Under the pieces are notes generated by a model that did no database searches, was not told the DNA's origin, and worked only from the letters and a program-made list of their open reading frames with translations. From contig CM050666.1 of assembly GCA_027574665.1 (NCBI GenBank), positions 1,612,001-1,676,000 on the forward strand: 64,000 nt of DNA, written 5' to 3'. Each line of letters begins with the position of its first letter. The stretch's first letter is position 1. Positions 56,660-64,000 of the stretch are shown here, piece by piece. The stretch is from Rhynochetos jubatus. Taxonomy: Eukaryota > Chordata > Aves > Eurypygiformes > Rhynochetidae. The translations under genes and the position numbers were made by a program.

Positions 56660-59250
56660 ACTCAACCTTTGCACCCAAAGAAAGGGGGCAATGCTTGTGC
56701 TCTGCAGAGGCTGATGCTCTCACAGGTTTCCATTCCAACAGTGCTCTTGGCCTGATCTTGGTTCTTGGCTCTTGGCCCTCTGCTCGTTGGACTCTTGGTG
56801 TAGGAAAGATCATGATTCGTGCCAGGCATGCCAGGCTGTGGGTCTCTGGAAGCTTATGTCCCAACCACAGCAACCTGCCGGTGTCCGTGGCCTCATGCTT
56901 TCTTTGGGAATGGTTGAGTTTCTAAAGGAGAAGGATTGCTTTCTTCTTGCTTGGAAGGGAGAAGTACCTCTGGCCAGGATCTTCTCTGTGTCCCTGGATT
57001 TCTATTCTGTGCTTTGCCATGGGGCTGTAGCTCTCTGTCCATGGCCACCACTGGTCCTTAGCCAGCTTCCAGGACCTCCTGCCCCAGTGGTACCTCTGTG
57101 TCCTACCACTGAGGAGCAGAGTGGCTGGACAGGTGGGTGCACACTCCCAGGAGTATAGGAAAGGGCGGGATGGACTGTGAAGACACAATAAGGTGACCAC
57201 AGCTCATCTGCCATCAACCACAGCCACCTTGCTGAGCCCATGAGAAACACCATGGGCAGTTCTCAGTGGTCTGAAGACCTCGACCCTCCCCAGCCCTAAA
57301 TCCATGCCCTCCTAAGGAAAGCAAAGAGCACACGTCTCACTCACAAATACTCATGCATTGGTTCCCACTCCTAGAGAAGATTCTCCATCCACACTAGGCC
57401 ATGAGAGGATGTCCTTGGATGGGTAGGTCCCAGATCCCAGTTCCCTGGATGGACAGGGTGATGGAGAGAGCCTGCAGGGAAGGTGGGATCTGTCTAGTGG
57501 CCAGGATGGGGGTGGTTGTGCTTCCCTTCAGAGGGAGGTGGGACTGAGAGGCTGTGGGATAACAGCTTGTGTGTGAAACAGGCTGCCGGCACAGGGACGC
57601 GTTGCAGCATCACCCAGTAGGTCTTTAGGGCACAGGGATGTGTGCATTCAGCTGCATGTGCAGGGAATCGCCACAGGAGCTGCATTATGTCCTTGCTCCA
57701 GGCACCAGTGTCCCTGCTGCACCCTGGCTCAGCACCTCTGCTGAACATGGAGATCGTCACTTTTATAGGCACAACAGCAGTCATCACTTTATTTGAATGG
57801 AGGCTTCTTATGGTTTAATATCATTAAATACAGATGCAACTTGTGTTCTTTAAAGCCATTCTCTGTCCCTTCCTGTTACTGCTTTACAATTAACTGGGCT
57901 ATAAAGCTTTCAAACATATTGCAGACACTAACTCAACTGAATGGTGAAGAAACACAGTTTTATTGGGCAATTACAGTGCTTGGAACATATTCTAGTCCAC
58001 ACAATATCTTACCAATAGAAGATACTACTAGGCCATGCCACTAAGAAAGGTTCAAAGGTGGTATCAAAACAGGCATGTCTCCAGGCTGCAGAGATGGTTT
58101 TATTTACATCTTAATAAAAAGCTATCCAGGAGTAATGTCAGAGCTTGTGAAAGCAGAGAGCACAGCGAGCTGTGCAGATCAGAACTGGGCCAGCTCCTTT
58201 GCACCTCTGCTTTATGCTGCCAGCCCAGCCATCCTCCATCATGCTGTTGATGCCCATCTGCTCCCCTTGCTGCTCCCAGTTTAGTTTCAGATGCCTGGTC
58301 TACACCCTCTGCACTGAGCCCACACTTTGTGTTTTGGTCTCTGGAGAGCTGTGCAGAGAATCCCTCCAGCGCCCTACTCCTGGCAGACCCTGAGGGCATG
58401 CAGATTGCCTGACAGGTGCGGGAGTGGGGATGGCAGCTCTCTGGGTCTTGGTCTCACGTATGGGATCCTGGTCCTTCAGCCAGGGACCTGTCCCAGTGCC
58501 AGTCCACACTGGGTAGGAGGGTGAAGAAAGGTGCTGAGCTGGTTGGTATTCGGCTGCCAGGAGGTTAGAGCCTGGGGAAGCTGGGAGGGGCCCATAGCTC
58601 TGACAGCTACCAGGTAGGAGACAGTCCTCATCTCCTGCAGTACCTGCAGGTTGTCCCAGAGTCAGATCTCTCAATGCCTTTGCTGGGAGACACATGACGT
58701 GATGTGACATGACAAGGCATGGCACACATCAGGCACATAGGCATGCCTGGACATGTGTCTGGGCAGGAGATAGCAGCAGGCAGAAGTTTCTTCAACTATG
58801 CTGAGTGGAACTATGCTGGAGAACATCCTCCCACCAAAATGCCTCTGCACATCCCTGTAGCCCTTGTAAATGTGAATCTAAAAACTGTAAACAAACATGC
58901 CACAAAGGATAGGACTGGGCAGGCACAAGAGAGACAAAAGTAGGTGACTACATCCTTACAGCACCCTCAACCCATTCAGACTGACTTGCTTTGCGGCTGT
59001 GCTGAAGCCATGTGGCTTTGCTGAGCCAAAAAATGACTGATGATATTAGTCTGCTGGAGCTGTCAGAGGGTGTCAGGCTGTGAGGTGATGGGGGATCTGT
59101 GATACAGATGATGGTCCAGAGAGGGGCTGGGTGCTCTTGCTATAGTGTCACAGCTCCTGGTTCCAGCTGTGTCTTGTTGCATCCTGAAAAGCACCCAGGA
59201 AAAATTGCTTTTGGTTCTCTGCAAGGTCTGGCAAGAGACTCTCCACTTTC
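56660..59250. other. Intergenic, no recognised gene
   Basis: Spacer left of the provirus. Only shadow-size open frames are seen. A short (TG)-rich run occurs at about 56350, just to its left. Confidence 0.5.
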
Positions 59251-59254
59251 TGGG

Positions 59255-59892
59255 TGTCATGAGTCGCTCTACGCCCCCTCACACCCCCACCCCACCCCTA
59301 CCCCCCAGTGAGGAAGCGTCGGAGGAAAAGTGAGGAAAAGCCTGTAGGAGTTAAGAACTATTTAATTATATAAATGAAACATAGGGAGTTACTAACAATG
59401 GTAGTGCTAATAAGTAATTTAAGGAACACAGAAAAAAAGTAGAACAAATGATACAGGATCTCACCACACGTAGATGGACACAGACAGATTCCGAGAAAAA
59501 CAGGAAAAAATAAATCCAAAAACCCCCAAAAAGGAAAAAGGAAACCAAACGGAAGGGAGCAATTACCCCCTTCAATCAGCCCGGGAGCCGAGAGCAGAGA
59601 GAGCAAAAGAAAAAAAACTTTCAAACCCCAACTCCTAGACCAATCTGTCTGACAAAAGATAGGCTGAGCACCCAGGACTCCCCGCCACGAGGTCCCAACA
59701 ACAAAGAAGCCCCCTGCCCCCCTGGCCGGAAGCCCCCTCAGACCCTTCCCCCTTCCGGGGTCGTGCCCAACTGTAACCCTTTCTGTTCCCTTGCAGTGCT
59801 GCGGGCACTGGGTTGGCATCTCCTATCCAGCTTGATGGATTATGGGGTGAAGCAAAATATAGACTAACTGGTGCAAAATACAGACTAAGCCA
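59255..59892 (-). mobile_element. 3' LTR of the ERVL-like element
   Basis: About 640 bp. On the minus strand it follows a purine tract (AAAAGGGGTGGAATAG, about 59893-59908) and would begin TGGCTTAG. It ends with TGACA at 59255-59259, next to CCCAG, a candidate 5-bp target duplication. A minus-strand ATTAAATA near 59350-59365 could serve as polyadenylation signal. Both ends are estimates. Confidence 0.6.
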
Positions 59893-59978
59893 CTATTCCA
59901 CCCCTTTTGGTTCACACCATATACATCATGCTCACATCCCACTCTATTCCATAAACTCTCATCAGCCCGCACCCTCTT

Positions 59979-60013
59979 TCCCATCCCATCCCATCCCATC
60001 CCATCCCATCCCA
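59979..60013 (+). repeat. (CCATC)n microsatellite
   Basis: About seven units of the pentamer (GATGG on the provirus strand), inside the non-coding stretch between integrase and the 3' LTR. Confidence 0.9.
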
Positions 60014-60320
60014 CAGAGATATCATTCCCTTAGTCTACGGACCATCTTGGCAAACTCTCCATTACTCCATGACTTTCAGATTCCATCAGGTGTGGGGTCA
60101 CTCAGGAAAGGCAAAGGTGGAAGGGTTGCGTAGGATCGTTGGGTGCCGAAGCCAGCTCAGGCCAGGTCACTGCTGTGCTCCTGGCCAGGCTGGACCTCTG
60201 TAGGGTGGGGTGGTTTTCTGCCATAGCGGGTGCCTGTAACATAAAGCTCAAAAACAGGGCTTAGTGGCAGCAATTCATGTCCCACATGCACTGTAATTTA
60301 TGGGCTATTTTCTCCCAGAA

Positions 60321-61273
60321 TCAAATCACCCTGGGGCACACAGCGACTTCTCCATCTTCTCTCATTACCCACCAAGTGCGCCCAGGTCCTTGAGCAAAAG
60401 CAACCCCATGGATGGATTTGCCTTTGCCCGAGGTGGGGGTAACCCAAATCGTTTTTTCCAGCATGCTTCTAGTATGTACTACAGGGACCTTATCTCCTTC
60501 TACAGTCCGTAGAGGGTTTGAGTGTGCAGGGCCAGCTCGATTGACGGATCCCCTGGTATTAACTAACCACGTGGCCTTTGCCAAGTTGGCATCCCAATTC
60601 TTGAGTGTTCTACCCCCCATTGCTCTCAGGGTGGTCTTTAGCAGCCCATTGCACCGCTCAACCTTCCCTGAGGCAGGTGCATGATAGGGAATGTGGTACA
60701 CCCACTCAATTCATGTTCCTCAGCCCAAGTGTCTACGAGGCTATTTTGGAAATGAGTCCCGTTATCTGATTCAATCCTTTCGGGGGTGCCGTGTCACCAC
60801 AGGACCTGGCTTTCAAGGCCCAGGATAGTATTTCGGACAGCGGCATGGGACACCGGATATGTTTCCAGCCACCCCATGGTTGCCTCCACCATTGTGAGAA
60901 CATGACACTTGCCCTGGTGAGTTTTGCGGAGGGTGATATAGTCAACCTGACAGGCCTGCCCATACTTGTATTTCAGCCATCGCCCCCCATACGAAAGAGG
61001 CTTTACCCTCTTGGCTTGTTTGATGGCAGCACATGTCTCACATTCATGGATAACCTGAGCAATTGTGTCTATGGTCAAATCCACCCCTCGGTCACGAGCC
61101 CACCTGCACGTAGCATCTCTCCCCTGGTGGCCTGAGGTGTCATGGGCCCACCTAGCCATGAACAGCTCACCTTTATGTTGCCTGTCCAGATCCACCTGAG
61201 CCACTGCAATCTTAGCAGCCTGGTCTACCTGCTGATTGTGCTGGTGTTCTTCAGTGGCTCGGCTTTTGAGCAT
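60321..61273 (-). pseudogene. ERV integrase relic (pol 3' part)
   Basis: In two pieces on the minus strand. 60794-61273 has the zinc-binding HHCC layout (His pair around HDTSGH, Cys pair in CETC) and the first catalytic Asp in QVDYITL. 60321-60701 has the core's end (HAPASGKVER) and the C-terminal DNA-binding-type domain. The pieces are split by a stop at 60794-60796 and a frame change near 60710. Role in a live virus: insertion of viral DNA into the host genome. No function is expected here. Confidence 0.9.
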
Positions 61274-61552
61274 GTGGGCATCAATGACCAGGTTGTCTAG
61301 ATGGGAAGCAGTGTCCTGCCATAGTGTGGCAGCCCAGATAGGTTTGCCTCAGCACTGCCAGTTGTTCTGTTTCCACTGCTGTAGCCATCCCCACAGTGCA
61401 TTTGCCACCATCCATGAGCCAGTGTGGAGGTAAAGCACTGGCCATTTCTCTTGTTTAGCAATGTCCAAAGCCAGCTGGACAGCCTTTACCTTTGCAAACT
61501 GGCTGGATTCACCTTGTCCTTCTGCAGTCTCTGCAACTTGTTGTGCGGGACT

Positions 61553-62868
61553 TCACACAGCAGCTTTCCACCTCCGATGTTTCTCTACAATGTGGCAGGA
61601 CCCATCAGTAAACAGGGCATATTGCTTCTCGTCTTCTGGCAACTGATTGTACAAAGAGGCTTCTTCAGCCCGTGTCACCTCCTCCTCTGGTGACATTCCA
61701 AAGTCTTTACCTTCCGGCCAGTCCATGATCACTTCTAGGATTCCTGAGTGACTGGGATTCCCTATGTGGGATCGTTGTGTGATCAGGGCAACCCACTTAC
61801 TCCATGTAGCATCGGTGGCATGGTGAGTGGAGGAGACTCTGCCTTTGAACATCCAGCCCAGCACTGGCAGTCGAGGTGCCAGGAGGAGCTGTGCTTCAGT
61901 TCCAACCACTTCTGAGGCAGATTGGATTCCCTCATAAGCTGACAGTATCTCTTTTTCGGTTGGTGTGTAGTGGACCTCAGATCCTCTATATCCCCGGCTC
62001 CAAAATCCAAGGGGATGACCTCGGGTCTCTCCTGGATCTTTCTGCCAGAGGCTCCAGGTAGGGCCATTCTCCCCGGCTGCAGTGTAGAGTACATTCTTTA
62101 CTTCTGGCCCTGTCCGGACTGGTCCAAGGGCTACTGCATGCACAATCTCCTGCTTGATCTGTTCAAAGGCTTGTTGCTGCTCAGGGCCCCATTTGAAATC
62201 GTTTTTCTTCCGGGTCACTGCATAGATAGGGCTGACAATTTGACTGTGATTTGGAATATGCATCAACCAGAAACCCACGACGCCTAGGAAAGCCTGAGTC
62301 TCCTTTTTGCTTGTTGGTGGGGACATAGCTGTTATTTTGTTAATCACATCCATCGGGATCTGGCGACGTCCATCTTGCCATTTTACTCCTAGGGAGTGAA
62401 TCTCTTGTGCAGGTCCCCTAACCTTACTTTGCTTGATGGCAAAACCGGCTTTCAGCAGAATTTGGATGATATTCTTCCCCTTCTCAAAAACTTCGTCAGC
62501 TGTGTCGCCCCATACAATGATGTCATCAATGTACTGTAGATGTTTGGGAGCTGCACCCTGTTCCAGTGCAGTCTGGATCAGTCCATGGCAGATGGTAGGA
62601 CTGTGCTTCCACCCCTGGGGCAGCCGATTCCAGGTGTATTGGATGCCCCTCCAGGTGAAAACAAACTGTGGCCTGCACTCTGCTGCCAAAGAAATGGAGA
62701 AAAAGGCATTAGCAATATGTCAGTCGTGGTGTACCACTTGGCTGCCTTTGACTCCAACTCGTACTGGTGTTCCAGCATGTCTGGCACAGCAGTGGTCCAT
62801 GGTGGTGTGACTTGATTCAGGCCACGATAGTCCACTGTCAGTCTCCATTCCCCATCAGACTTACGCAC
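61553..62868 (-). pseudogene. ERV reverse transcriptase / RNase H relic (pol)
   Basis: The RT fingers and early palm lie in 62578-62868 (DYRGLNQVTPP), then after a frame change near 62720 the palm (GWKHSP, YIDD at 62522-62533), connection and early RNase H (LFTDGSC near 61605). Stops at 62872 and 61553 bound the open parts. RNase H continues left to about 61280, with a further stop at 61349-61351. The RT catalytic motif itself is intact, but the reading frame is not. Confidence 0.93.
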
Positions 62869-62982
62869 TGGTCAGATGCGGCTGTTAAAGGGTGAGCGGG
62901 TTTTGCTGATCACCCCTTGGCTCTCCAGCTGACGAATCAGCTTCTGGATGGGAAGCAAAGAGTCTCTGCTAGTGTGATACTG

Positions 62983-63447
62983 TCACCGGTGCACTGTTGT
63001 AGTGGCAATTGGCACCTGTTGGTCTGCAACCTTTAGCAATCCCACAACAGAAGGGTCCTGTGAGAGACCAGGCAAGATGGACAGCTGCTCAATTTCCTCA
63101 GTCTCTACCGCAGCTATCCCAACAGCCCACCGGTACTGTTTTGGGTCCTTAAAGTACCCTCTCTTGAGATAGTCAATGCCAAGGATGCATGGGGCATCTG
63201 GGCCAGACACAAAGGGGTGGTTTTGCCACTCCTCCACAGTCAGGCTTATTTCAGCCTCCAGCACAGTCAGTTGTTGGGAGCTCCCAGTCACACCAGAAAT
63301 GTTGATGGGCTGTATCCCCCTACAGCTTGATGGCATGAGGGTACACTGTTCACCCATGTCTACTAGAGCTCTGTACTCCTGGGGCTCTGATGTGCCAGGC
63401 CATTGAATCCATACAGTCCAGTAAACACAGTTGTCCCTTTCCTCCAC
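62983..63447 (-). pseudogene. ERV aspartic protease relic
   Basis: 155-codon open part on the minus strand with the retropepsin layout: ALVDMG at the active site, then a TLMPSS strand and a PCILGIDYL segment. The family's Asp-Thr-Gly triad reads Asp-Met-Gly here, so it would be inactive. A stop at 62983-62985 separates it from the RT, with which it shares a frame. Confidence 0.8.
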
Positions 63448-63459
63448 CTGGCTGGAGGC

Positions 63460-64000
63460 AAGGCCCCTCTAATACTCACGTGCCTCACTCATGTGCTGGA
63501 GAAAAGGATTATTGGCCATGTCACTTTGTTCATCCTGTTTAGATATGGGAGCAGCAACTTTTCTGGCAGAGTCCCCACTAGTATAGATCTTTTCCCTTTC
63601 AGTTCATTTACTTGTTCCTCCAGGAGAGAGGTAGGTTTTCCATCCCATCTCCTCATGTCTCCTCTGTGGTCTCTCAGGTAAAACCACAGGGTACTCCATG
63701 AGGAACACCTGTTGTATTCCTGTCTTGGAGGAGAAAAGTGCTTGCTTTTGATAGCCGAGACACTGGCCTGTGGAGGTGGGAATTGGAACACCTCCTCTCG
63801 GAGTTCCTTGAACCCTTTAGACAGTCTCTCCACAGCTGAGACACATGCCTGTATGGGGGAGGAGAGACTCTCCTCATACTCTCGGAATCAGCGGATCATC
63901 TCGTCCATGGTTGGTGCCTCATCCTCTCTCAAAGTTATTGTTGAGAGCACGCTGGAGTATGAGGGTGGTGCACTCTGCATTAACTTCTGCCACATGGGCC
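63460..64000 (-). pseudogene. ERV gag/pro-side relic (partial, cut by edge)
   Basis: Minus-strand fragments around 63489-63877 (WFYLRDHRGDMRRWDGKPTS, LLEEQVNELKGK) look like the region between gag and protease of the same element. It is open in two different frames, so at least one further frame change is present. No zinc knuckle is seen in the part inside the window. Confidence 0.55.

Larger units (their letters stand above)
59255..64000 (-). mobile_element. ERVL-like endogenous retrovirus, 3' part, decayed (cut by window edge)
   Basis: Minus-strand provirus. From right to left: a gag-side/leader region, an aspartic protease, reverse transcriptase with YIDD, RNase H, integrase, a short non-coding stretch with no env, and a 3' LTR. 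The RT sequence and the lack of env place it with the class III (ERVL) group of birds; family assignment is by domain order and sequence feel, not by search. It is inactive: in-frame stops lie at 62983-62985, 62872-62874, 61553-61555, 61349-61351 and 60794-60796, with frame changes near 62720 and 60710. The protease active-site triad is also altered. The 5' LTR and gag lie beyond the right edge. Confidence 0.92.

Noticed and set aside
36690..59250. DGCR6 or another 22q11.2 neighbour upstream of PRODH
   Set aside because: I looked for DGCR6-like coiled-coil exons and a goosecoid-type homeodomain on both strands and saw none.
42208..60013. CRISPR-like array
   Set aside because: The only tandem arrays here are simple microsatellites without spacers. 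This is a vertebrate nuclear region.
59813..63681. Plus-strand open frames over the provirus
   Set aside because: They are shadows of the minus-strand pol region.
1..64000. tRNA, rRNA or other structured RNA genes
   Set aside because: No cloverleaf with A and B boxes or rRNA-like core was noticed. Short B-box-like strings were isolated and unsupported.

Overview
The window is vertebrate nuclear DNA, almost certainly from a bird. Its genes are split into GT-AG exons whose reading phases add up exactly. It carries chicken-repeat-1 (CR1) LINE tails with the typical avian 3' end, an avian ERVL-type LTR, and a decayed ERVL-like provirus with an intact YIDD motif. The GC-rich, compact gene half fits an avian microchromosome. 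The two genes present belong to the block equivalent to human 22q11.2, which I recall as chicken chromosome 15; I could not check this. Passerine, galliform or other bird cannot be decided from the sequence.

Layout. (1) 1-20,270: SCARF2 (scavenger receptor class F member 2, SREC-II) on the minus strand, complete in 11 coding exons (730-19,879, 954 codons). It has a CpG-island promoter at its right end and two CR1 pieces in introns. (2) 20,276-24,550: a degenerate minisatellite, then a 3.6-kb intergenic stretch with no recognised gene. (3) 24,574-36,453: PRODH (mitochondrial proline dehydrogenase) on the minus strand, complete in 14 coding exons (610 codons). It has an ATTAAA polyadenylation signal, a CR1 that fills most of intron 8, and a CpG island over exons 1-2. 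(4) 36,700-59,250: about 22 kb without a recognisable protein-coding gene. It holds a (TTCC)n microsatellite, an orphan CpG island at 45.6-46.2 kb, CR1 pieces, an ancient CR1/L3-type ORF2 relic, an ERVL LTR, and AT-rich islands that look like conserved regulatory DNA. (5) 59,255-64,000: the 3' part of an ERVL-like endogenous retrovirus on the minus strand (3' LTR, integrase, RNase H/reverse transcriptase, protease, end of the gag-side region). It is broken by several stops and two frameshifts and is cut by the window's right edge.

The two genes do not act in one pathway. SCARF2 encodes a cell-surface EGF-rich receptor with a long basic cytoplasmic tail. PRODH starts mitochondrial proline breakdown. 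They lie head-to-tail on one strand, with about 4.5 kb between the PRODH polyadenylation signal and the SCARF2 promoter. I see no CRISPR array, operon, tRNA or rRNA gene, and no convincing new biological system. The best leads are the orphan CpG island, a possible second promoter in PRODH intron 2, and the AT-rich islands at 52.9-56.6 kb.
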